From the NCBI GenBank assembly GCA_937863465.1, contig CALMFG010000193.1, forward strand, positions 1-34,443: a stretch of 34,443 nt of DNA. Direction: 5' to 3'. Every line of letters starts with the position of its first letter. Positions within the stretch are counted from its first letter, which is position 1. Below the pieces are notes generated by a model, which worked only from the letters and a program-made list of their open reading frames with translations, had not been told where the DNA came from and searched no databases. Made by a program: the position numbers and the translations under genes. This stretch comes from an uncultured Clostridia bacterium (GTDB lineage Bacteria > Bacillota > Clostridia > Christensenellales > CALMFG01). This document shows, piece by piece, positions 7,967 to 14,290 of this stretch.

Positions 7967-8035
7967 ATCCTTTCTATCATAGGAAACCTGTTTCAATCGG
8001 GCATTCGCCCGATTCATTTTCTATGATGAAAGGAT
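7967..8035 (-). promoter_or_regulatory. Long leader stem-loop that sequesters the trxA ribosome binding site
   Basis: In minus-strand RNA, 8035-8021 pairs with 7982-7967 over 15 bp with one bulged A (7975). The 3' arm contains the trxA SD. Inside the loop is a second perfect 8-bp hairpin (8014-8007 with 8002-7995, four-base loop) and a possible 4-bp mini-hairpin next to the 3' arm. The stem is followed by GUUUUAUU and then the AUG. It could block translation, act as a weak terminator for the arsC-crp transcript, or both. It matches no riboswitch class I know. Confidence 0.65.
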
Positions 8036-8072
8036 ACTCTATCTGGCTTTAAATAAAAGTGATTTTGTCACA
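8031..8072 (-). promoter_or_regulatory. Candidate trxA promoter with Crp/Fnr-like site
   Basis: On the minus strand TGTGA, five bases, TCACT (8072-8058) forms an imperfect Crp-type palindrome whose spacer is one base short. TATCCT (8036-8031) lies where a -10 hexamer would be for an activator bound around -41. If used, transcription would start inside the 5' arm of the leader stem and the trxA SD would be free. This is a reading of spacing, with modest sequence support. Confidence 0.35.
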
Positions 8073-8086
8073 AAGTGTAACGAAGT

Positions 8087-8716
8087 CTATTTCAGCTGTA
8101 CTTTTCCCCGCTTAATTTCTAAAAGCCCCTGCTTTTCAAATTTCTTCAACTGACGGCTGACCACCTCACGCGAGGAGCCGATATCTCTGGCCATCATCTC
8201 ATGCGTGGCACTGACCGTATTGTTTTCGTCCGCGTTGTAATACAGGTAGTCGCTCAAGCGATCCTCGATGCTGGAAAAGTTCAGCATCTCGATGGCGCGC
8301 AGAGAGGCCACCAACTTATCGGCCAGTGCGTTGAAGATGTAGTTTTTAAACACATCGCTTTCGCTCATCAGCTGGCGAAACGCCTCGGGCGGCAGAACCG
8401 CCAGTTCGCAGTCCTCTTTGGCCTGTGCCGAAAAGTCATATTCAAAGTCGGCCAACGTGCAGATGGCCGCCAATACGCAGAGCTCTCCCTGATGCACGTT
8501 ATACACATTGATCTCGCGCCCATTCTCGGCCACACGGAACAGGCGTAAGGTTCCGGAGAGCAGCAGCGGCACGCCGTTGCACCGGCCGTTGTCGCCCATC
8601 ATCAGCTGGCCTTTGGGCAGTTTGCGCAAGCCCGCATATGCGACCAGCTTATCCAAATCCTTACCGTCCATCGAATCATAGAACGGGAATATCTTCAGGT
8701 CTTTTTTTTCAATCAT
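8087..8716 (-). CDS. Crp/Fnr family transcriptional regulator
   Basis: A 209-residue DNA-binding regulator. Residues 10-125 form the cyclic-nucleotide-binding-like beta roll, a long dimer helix spans about 120-148, and residues 150-205 are the Crp-type winged helix. The recognition helix reads SSREVVSRQL: Arg183, Glu184 and Arg188 match the three residues by which Crp reads TGTGA half-sites. There is no N-terminal Fnr iron-sulfur cysteine cluster. Four cysteines (46, 80, 86, 103) occur in the sensory domain, two in CVLAAIC, so a thiol or persulfide switch is conceivable but not shown. Its ATG overlaps the end of arsC by eight bases, implying coupled translation. It probably controls the surrounding thiol and sulfur genes. 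Confidence 0.92.
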   Translation of the reverse strand: MIEKKDLKIFPFYDSMDGKDLDKLVAYAGLRKLPKGQLMMGDNGRCNGVPLLLSGTLRLFRVAENGREINVYNVHQGELCVLAAICTLADFEYDFSAQAKEDCELAVLPPEAFRQLMSESDVFKNYIFNALADKLVASLRAIEMLNFSSIEDRLSDYLYYNADENNTVSATHEMMARDIGSSREVVSRQLKKFEKQGLLEIKRGKVQLK

Positions 8717-9104
8717 TTTTTATCCTGTCTATCAGGTCAATTACCCGGGCTTTAATCAAATCCCGTGTCGCCGCAAAATCCTCAATCGGGCCGCCCGAAG
8801 GGTCGTCCAGCCCCCAGTCCTCGCGGTGCTTGCAGGGCACAAAGGGACAGGCCACGCCGCAGCCCATCGTGATGAGGTAATCCAGCTCGCCCGGAATTGC
8901 GTCCAGCAGTTTGGGGTGCTGACCGCTGATGTCCACGCCGTCCAGCGCCATCGCCTCCACCGCCAAAGGCTTCACTTCGGGGTAATTTTCCGTTCCTGCC
9001 GAATAGGCGTCCATCACGTCCGCGCCCAATGCGCGTGCGTACCCTTCGGCCATCTGTGAACGGCAGGAGTTATGGGTGCATACAAACGCTACTTTTTTCT
9101 TCAT
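8709..9104 (-). CDS. arsC: Arsenate reductase of the low-molecular-weight phosphatase type, thioredoxin-coupled
   Basis: A 131-residue protein with the phosphatase-like loop CTHNSCRS (Cys9 nucleophile, Arg15) at the N-terminus and a C-terminal cysteine segment GCGVACPFVPC (Cys82, Cys86, Cys91) followed by WGLDDPSG. This is the layout of pI258-type ArsC, which reduces arsenate to arsenite through a cysteine relay and is regenerated by thioredoxin. In the staphylococcal enzyme the relay pair is 82 and 89; here the second partner could be 86 or 91. There is no arsB, acr3 or arsR in view, so it could act on another oxyanion or be a phosphatase. It overlaps the regulator gene by eight bases and lies 31 bases after telA. 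Confidence 0.9.
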   Translation of the reverse strand: MKKKVAFVCTHNSCRSQMAEGYARALGADVMDAYSAGTENYPEVKPLAVEAMALDGVDISGQHPKLLDAIPGELDYLITMGCGVACPFVPCKHREDWGLDDPSGGPIEDFAATRDLIKARVIDLIDRIKND

Positions 9105-9135
9105 GTCGTTCTTCTTTCCTAATCTTTAAAAAGAA

Positions 9136-10080
9136 TTATTTTTCAATTTCGGCGGACAGCTGATTCATCGCTTTCAGCGCCGATTCAATATCGGTTTCGC
9201 CCGATGTATATGCCGCCTTGACGGTCTCGATCGTTTTCATCAGTTCCTCACCGGCTTTCTGCACAGCCGCCAACGGGTTTTCGCCTTTGGCGATAGCCGC
9301 CTTCAACGCCTCCGCGCCGTTTTTCAGCTTCTCGCCGGCTGCCTCGCTTAAGGCTTTTTCCATATTCGCCACGGATTTTTGTTTGATGAGTGTGCCGGCC
9401 AGAACCATCTGGTTCCGCCACAGCGGAATAGTGCTTAAAAGTGAGGTTTGAACGCGCTCGACCAGAGCGCGGTTGGTGCTCTGTATCAGGTTAATCTGCG
9501 GCTCGGTCTGCATGGCGATGGTGTGCGCCAGCTTTAAGTCATGGATGCGTTTGTCCAGCACATCCAGTGTGCTTTCGGTTTCCAGAAGGTTCCCCGATCC
9601 GCTTTTCGCCGCGGCTTTTTTTTCGGCCAGAACCTTTTCCCCGGCCGCAATATAGCTTTCCAAAGCCTGCCGATGCGCTTTGTTTTTTTCTTTCAGTTTA
9701 TCCAGCAGGACGATGTCCCGCACCAAATCGCCTTTGATGCCCGCAAGGCGCATCTCCAGCTCGAATATCCGTTTGTCCGCGCGGTTGAAATCCGCAAGCA
9801 CCTTTTTGGCTTTGCGCATCATTCGCGGGCTTCCGCTGTCGTTCGCCGATATGCCGGAAAGGCTCACCGACTGAACCTCGGTTAACAGATCCTCCAACGG
9901 CTGCTCGATGTCACCTGTTTTAATCGACCGAAGCTGATCCAGCAGGGCCGCCGAAAAATCAGCCAGCTCATGCTGGGCGCGAACGCCGTAAGCCATCACC
10001 TTTTGGGCGTTGGTCAGATCAATCGCGTCTGCCGCTTTCGCTTGGTCTTCATTTGTGCCGGAGCTTTTCTCTTCTGCCAT
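9136..10080 (-). CDS. telA: TelA-family protein (toxic anion resistance family)
   Basis: A 314-residue, largely helical, coiled-coil-rich cytoplasmic protein. The family hallmark QTEPQINLIQ...TIPLWRNQ is at 191-224. TelA proteins are linked to tellurite and other toxic-anion or cell-envelope stress resistance, but their biochemical role is not established. It is shorter than the common 360 to 390 residues, mainly at the N-terminus. The ATG has an SD (AAAGGA) and lies ten bases after xpaC. The xpaC-telA pair is also found in Bacillus (xpaC-yaaN), which supports both calls. The next gene is arsC, 31 bases on, with no terminator seen between. Confidence 0.9.
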   Translation of the reverse strand: MAEEKSSGTNEDQAKAADAIDLTNAQKVMAYGVRAQHELADFSAALLDQLRSIKTGDIEQPLEDLLTEVQSVSLSGISANDSGSPRMMRKAKKVLADFNRADKRIFELEMRLAGIKGDLVRDIVLLDKLKEKNKAHRQALESYIAAGEKVLAEKKAAAKSGSGNLLETESTLDVLDKRIHDLKLAHTIAMQTEPQINLIQSTNRALVERVQTSLLSTIPLWRNQMVLAGTLIKQKSVANMEKALSEAAGEKLKNGAEALKAAIAKGENPLAAVQKAGEELMKTIETVKAAYTSGETDIESALKAMNQLSAEIEK

Positions 10081-10090
10081 CGCGGTTCCT

Positions 10091-10720
10091 TTACGCCTCG
10101 GGCGTTTTTCCCGAATCCGAAAAATCTTCTTCCAGAGATTGATTTAAAACTTCGGTCTCCACGTCCATATTCAGCACATCGTTTTCATACAGCTTCTTGT
10201 TCTGTTCGTCAAACGCCGCAACCACCTTTTCAAGCGATTCCAGCGCGGACGCCTTGGCTTTTTCAATATCCTCGCCCTCAGGCGCCTTTTCCAGCGTCTG
10301 ATACGTCTGCATCACACGCTTGGCGCCGTCCAGCGCGGTCCGCATAAACAGACCGGCTTTCTCTGCGTCTCTGGCGTCGGCTTTCACGGTTTCAATCATC
10401 CGATTTGCGGCTTTTTCCACCAGCTTCAGCTTTTCCTTCACAGTCTTGTCGTGGATGTTGTAGTAGTAATGCATCAGCTCGGAAAGCATTTTTCGGTAGG
10501 CGGCGACGCGTTCGGAAATGTTGCCGTTCGCAATCTCGGCTTCTGTTTTGGTTTTCTTTTCCTTGGCAGAAGCGTAGACGATGTAGATGACCACCGCCAG
10601 AACCAGCAGACCCATGGCCGCCAGAATGATTTTCCAGAGGTTCTTAAAAAGCAGAAGCGCTCCGACTAACACCACAAATGCGATAATTCCGCCGAAGCTG
10701 CATCCTTTGTTGGTTTCCAT
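10091..10720 (-). CDS. xpaC: XpaC-like membrane protein
   Basis: A 209-residue protein with two membrane helices at the N-terminus (about 10-27 and 30-50) and a long helical cytoplasmic tail from about 55. The tail fits the XpaC family, named for hydrolysis of 5-bromo-4-chloroindolyl phosphate in Bacillus, although an actual hydrolase role is doubtful and no catalytic motif is visible. Pairing with telA immediately downstream supports the identification. It is the first gene of a minus-strand series that may run through telA to arsC, crp and beyond. It has a G-rich SD and a clear promoter upstream. Confidence 0.82.
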   Translation of the reverse strand: METNKGCSFGGIIAFVVLVGALLLFKNLWKIILAAMGLLVLAVVIYIVYASAKEKKTKTEAEIANGNISERVAAYRKMLSELMHYYYNIHDKTVKEKLKLVEKAANRMIETVKADARDAEKAGLFMRTALDGAKRVMQTYQTLEKAPEGEDIEKAKASALESLEKVVAAFDEQNKKLYENDVLNMDVETEVLNQSLEEDFSDSGKTPEA

Positions 10721-10760
10721 GCCTGCGCCCCCTTTTTTTGGGATGAATTGCTTACCATTT

Positions 10761-10788
10761 ATTATAACTTAAATCCAAGCTTTTTCAA
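10761..10788 (-). promoter_or_regulatory. Sigma-A type promoter for xpaC-telA
   Basis: On the minus strand TTGAAA (10788-10783), a 16-bp spacer and a perfect TATAAT (10766-10761) lie about 40 bases before the xpaC ATG. Confidence 0.75.
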
Positions 10789-10809
10789 AGGCTATTCACC
10801 GCAGCATGC

Positions 10810-11478
10810 TTATTCTTTTATTGCCGCTTGAACCATCTCAGCGATCAGCTTGGCCCCTTCTTCATTGGGATGCAGACCATCCGCGTACAGCTCATCTTTG
10901 CCTTCAAATGCAGAATAGACATCGATGGTCTCAAAACCGAATTCATCCGCCACCTTCTGGATGATGGGAATCATCTCGTTTTTCAGGATATCGTTGCTGT
11001 AGTTATATTCGGTGATGCCAATGGCCGGCGGAAGAACCAAATAAATATCCGCGTCGGCTTTGGCGTGGTACACCTCATACACAATCGCATGGTAGGCGGT
11101 CTCAAACGCTTCGGCGTCCCACACTGTCGTCCGGCAATCGTTGGTGCCAAGCGCAATCACCACGATACTCGCGCCGCTGTTCAGCGCATGATAGTACTGG
11201 GTTGTGGCTGTATAGGCGTTGTCACTTTCCAGCACGGTACTGCCCGCCACGCCGTAATTCAGTACCTGATAACGCGACCCCATCTTTTTGGAGAGTACGG
11301 CCGGATAGGATGATGTGCCTGCGTCGGCCACGCCCACGCCTTCGGTGATGCTGTCCCCCACGCAAAGCAGGATTTTGGGGTTGGAACCGCCGGAACCGGA
11401 CAGGACCGCGCATCCCGAAAACATCGCCCCCGCCAATGTGATAATCAAAACAAAAATGACGCTTCTCTTTATTGCCAT
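10810..11478 (-). CDS. SGNH/GDSL-family hydrolase lipoprotein
   Basis: A 222-residue exported esterase or lipase-like protein. The signal peptide ends in FSGC (Cys23). The SGNH blocks are complete: GDSITEG with Ser43, NYGVAGS with the oxyanion Gly, GTND with Asn113, and DGLHPN with Asp200 and His203 completing the triad. Such enzymes hydrolyse esters, for example acyl groups on lipids, sugars or wall polymers; the substrate here is not evident. It is transcribed alone and divergently from priA, with an extended -10 promoter. No terminator was found in the 89 bases before the xpaC gene. Confidence 0.9.
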   Translation of the reverse strand: MAIKRSVIFVLIITLAGAMFSGCAVLSGSGGSNPKILLCVGDSITEGVGVADAGTSSYPAVLSKKMGSRYQVLNYGVAGSTVLESDNAYTATTQYYHALNSGASIVVIALGTNDCRTTVWDAEAFETAYHAIVYEVYHAKADADIYLVLPPAIGITEYNYSNDILKNEMIPIIQKVADEFGFETIDVYSAFEGKDELYADGLHPNEEGAKLIAEMVQAAIKE

Positions 11479-11514
11479 ATTAATGCTCCGTTATAGTAAT
11501 ATGATTCAGAGCGT

Positions 11515-11523
11515 ATTATACCA
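11515..11523 (-). promoter_or_regulatory. Extended -10 promoter for the SGNH hydrolase gene
   Basis: The minus strand reads TGG-TATAAT (11523-11515), a full -10 hexamer with the TGn extension. No good -35 is seen, as is common for extended -10 promoters. The leader is about 30 nt. Confidence 0.6.
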
Positions 11524-11586
11524 CATTCATCAGGTTTGTATGAATTGGAATATATCAACAAACTGCAAACATTTCGATGATAAATA

Positions 11587-11595
11587 TGATATAAT
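11587..11595 (+). promoter_or_regulatory. Extended -10 promoter for priA-mrnC
   Basis: TGA-TATAAT at 11587-11595 is a perfect -10 with the TGn extension and a weak -35 region. The predicted start near 11602 gives a leader of about 24 nt containing an AAAGGGG SD. Confidence 0.6.
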
Positions 11596-11625
11596 GGTGG
11601 CTCGAAAGGGGCGAAGAATACGCGC

Positions 11626-13866
11626 ATGTTTGCACAAGTGGTCGTCGATATCGAACATTCTAAAATCGACCGGATTTTCTCATATATGGTGCCGGACGGC
11701 ATGGACGCTGCCATTGGTTCGCGCGTGCTGGTGCCTTTCGGACGCGCCAACACCGCCGTGGAAGGCTATGTGCTGGGGTTTTCCGAAACCGCCGATATCC
11801 CCCCCGAGCGCATCAAGCGCATTCACCGCGTCTTACGCAAAATTCCCGAATTCACCGAGAACCAGCTCAAGCTGGCATACCGAATCAAGGACGCCTACAT
11901 GACTCCGCTGGTCACGGCGCTCCGGCTGATGTTCCCCGCCGAGATGCGCGGCGAACGCGTCAGCGAACTGACCCGCCGATATGTGGCGCTGAACTTAAAC
12001 CCGCTGGACTTGATGGCGGCCAAAGAAAGCCTGGTTGCCAAGGACGGGAAAATCAAGGCGCCCGTCATGGCCGGAATACTGGATATGCTGGGCGAAACGC
12101 CGACGGCGCTGACTGCGCTGACCGACACTTTTCCGTCGGCCGCGTCGGCTGTGACGGCCATGGAGAAAAAGGGATGGGTGATAACCTTTGACCAGGAAAC
12201 CGGGCGAAACCCGATTAAAGCCATCTCTCCGCACGGGGACACCGACTTTGTTCTGACGCGTGACCAGATAAACGCCATCGAAGCCATCACCAAGTCCGAA
12301 AACGGGCACTTTCTGCTGCATGGCGTCACCGGCAGCGGCAAGACCGAAGTGTATATCCGATGCATCGAACACTGCATCCGGAGCGGCAAAACCGCCATCA
12401 TGCTGGTGCCCGAGATTGCGCTGACCCCGCAGATGATTGCCATGTTTTCCACGCGTCTGGGCCGCGAGATTGCCCTCTACCATTCCCAGCTTTCAGCGGG
12501 CGAACGGTATGACGAATGGCGCAAGATCAACAGCGGCGAAGCCAAGGTGGTCATCGGCCCGCGTTCGGCGCTGTTTGTGCCGCTGAAAAACGTCGGCCTC
12601 ATCATTCTGGACGAGGAGCACGAAAACTCCTACCGCGCCGACACGCACCCCAAATACCGTACCCACGACATCGCGCGGATGCGCGCCGAAATTGAAGGCG
12701 CCAGACTGGTGTTTTCCAGTGCCACGCCTCTGGTGGAGACCTATTATGAAGCCAGGACCGGCGGTTTGGAGCTGCTGTCCCTGCCCAAGCGCGTAATGGA
12801 TCTGCCTTTGCCGGACGTCTATATCGAAGACATGCGAAAAGAACTGCGCGAGGGCAACCGCACCATTTTCTCAGGGCGGCTGTACGACGCGCTGGTCGAG
12901 ACGCTGGAAGCCAAAAAGCAGGCCAATCTGAGCATCAACCGCCGCGGCGTTTCGGCCTTTGTCATGTGCCGCGGATGCGGGCACATTGTCCGCTGCGATG
13001 ACTGCGACGTATCCATGACCCTGCACAATCGTGATGCGCACGGCACGCTGGTTTGCCACTACTGCGGCCGTACCAAACCCTACAGTAATATCTGTGAGAA
13101 GTGCGGAAAGCCCTACGTGAAAGCCTTCGGCATCGGTACCCAGCAGATTGAATATCAGGTGAACAGGATGTTCCCCAAGGCGCGGACCTTAAGAATGGAT
13201 CTGGACACCACCCGCACCAAGGATGCGCACGCCGATATCTACCGCAAATTTAAGAACGGCGAAGCGGATATCCTCATCGGCACCCAACTGGTCGCCAAGG
13301 GACTGGATTTTGAAAACGTCACGCTGGTGGGCGCCATGGCCGCCGATATCTCTCTGCACTTCCCCGATTATTTAGCCGTGGAAAAATCCTACGCGCTGTT
13401 GGAGCAGGTGGCCGGCCGCGCCGGACGAAAAGGCAGCGGGCGCGTGGTGATTCAAACCTACAAGCCCGAGCATTTCGCCATCCAGTTTGCCGCCAAGCAC
13501 GACTATATCGGCTTCTATGAGGAAGAGATTAAACAGCGGCAGCAGCTGAGCTACCCGCCTTTCGGCACCATCATCCGCATCCTCTTTGCCGGCACAGACG
13601 AGGCCCAGACCAAAGCGGCCTGTGAAACCGTGCAGAGCGGGCTGAAAAATGCCCTTGCCGCGCACAGGACTGATATTCTGGTTTTTAAGAGTTCACCCGC
13701 GCCCATTAAGAAAATCATGACCAAACAGCGGTACCAGATTGTGATGAAGATAAAAAACACCGAGGATATTGAAACCATCAAGCAGAAAATCTATGCTGAA
13801 CTGAAAAACCATCAGTTTGACACGGTGAACTTTGGAATCGAAATCAACCCGCCCAATATGGTCTAG
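11626..13866 (+). CDS. priA: Primosomal protein N', replication restart helicase
   Basis: A 746-residue superfamily 2 helicase that binds stalled forks and reloads the replicative helicase. The N-terminal 3' DNA-binding domain starts VVVDIEHSKIDRIFSY. Walker A is GVTGSGKT (233-240) and Walker B is DEEH (329-332). Eight zinc-binding cysteines lie in the helicase core insertion (448, 451, 457, 460, 477, 480, 490, 493), spaced like those of E. coli PriA. The GRAGRKGSGRV motif VI is present. It is intact and of normal length. The chosen ATG fits the family N-terminus, although the SD (AAAGGGG) is rather far away. In Bacillus priA lies beside def-fmt; here it is separate, with mrnC. Confidence 0.97.
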   Translation: MFAQVVVDIEHSKIDRIFSYMVPDGMDAAIGSRVLVPFGRANTAVEGYVLGFSETADIPPERIKRIHRVLRKIPEFTENQLKLAYRIKDAYMTPLVTALRLMFPAEMRGERVSELTRRYVALNLNPLDLMAAKESLVAKDGKIKAPVMAGILDMLGETPTALTALTDTFPSAASAVTAMEKKGWVITFDQETGRNPIKAISPHGDTDFVLTRDQINAIEAITKSENGHFLLHGVTGSGKTEVYIRCIEHCIRSGKTAIMLVPEIALTPQMIAMFSTRLGREIALYHSQLSAGERYDEWRKINSGEAKVVIGPRSALFVPLKNVGLIILDEEHENSYRADTHPKYRTHDIARMRAEIEGARLVFSSATPLVETYYEARTGGLELLSLPKRVMDLPLPDVYIEDMRKELREGNRTIFSGRLYDALVETLEAKKQANLSINRRGVSAFVMCRGCGHIVRCDDCDVSMTLHNRDAHGTLVCHYCGRTKPYSNICEKCGKPYVKAFGIGTQQIEYQVNRMFPKARTLRMDLDTTRTKDAHADIYRKFKNGEADILIGTQLVAKGLDFENVTLVGAMAADISLHFPDYLAVEKSYALLEQVAGRAGRKGSGRVVIQTYKPEHFAIQFAAKHDYIGFYEEEIKQRQQLSYPPFGTIIRILFAGTDEAQTKAACETVQSGLKNALAAHRTDILVFKSSPAPIKKIMTKQRYQIVMKIKNTEDIETIKQKIYAELKNHQFDTVNFGIEINPPNMV

Positions 13867-13876
13867 GAGAAGAAAT

Positions 13877-14290
13877 ATGCAGGAAAACCTCATCGGCGAA
13901 GCGCCGATATCCGAAAAAGACGCGCGGATGCTAAGCCCGCTGAAGCTGGCCTATTTGGGCGACGCGGTGCTGGATTTGTTTGTGCGCGAATATATGGTGA
14001 AACACGATATGGGCAAGGCGGGAAAACTGCACAAAAAAGCGGTCAGCATCGTGAATGCCACCGCTCAGGCGCGATTTATTCAATCCATTGAACCCACCTT
14101 AAACGAAGCCGAAGCGGATATCTTCCGCCGCGGCCGCAACGCCAAGTCGGGCATGGTGCCCAAGAACAGCCCGGTCGCCGATTACCGCATCGCCACCGGC
14201 TTTGAAGCCCTGCTGGGCTATCTCTACGTCAGCGGAAGTTACGAACGGCTCAATACCATTCTGGACGCCCTGAAAAAAACCTATTTTTAA
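13877..14290 (+). CDS. mrnC: Mini-ribonuclease III
   Basis: A 137-residue RNase III catalytic domain without a double-stranded RNA-binding domain. Mini-III matures 23S rRNA ends in Bacillus. The signature LAYLGDAVLDLFVREY carries conserved Asp29 and Glu38 region residues, followed by RRGRNAKSG, PKNSP and ATGFEALLGYLY with Glu110. The ATG at 13877 is chosen because its AGGAGA SD (13865-13870) overlaps the priA stop codon and because the 15 codons before it read from GTG would be priA sequence in another frame. Bacillus mrnC is next to cysS, so the priA link differs. The stop codon overlaps that of the converging lipoprotein gene by four bases. Confidence 0.95.
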   Translation: MQENLIGEAPISEKDARMLSPLKLAYLGDAVLDLFVREYMVKHDMGKAGKLHKKAVSIVNATAQARFIQSIEPTLNEAEADIFRRGRNAKSGMVPKNSPVADYRIATGFEALLGYLYVSGSYERLNTILDALKKTYF

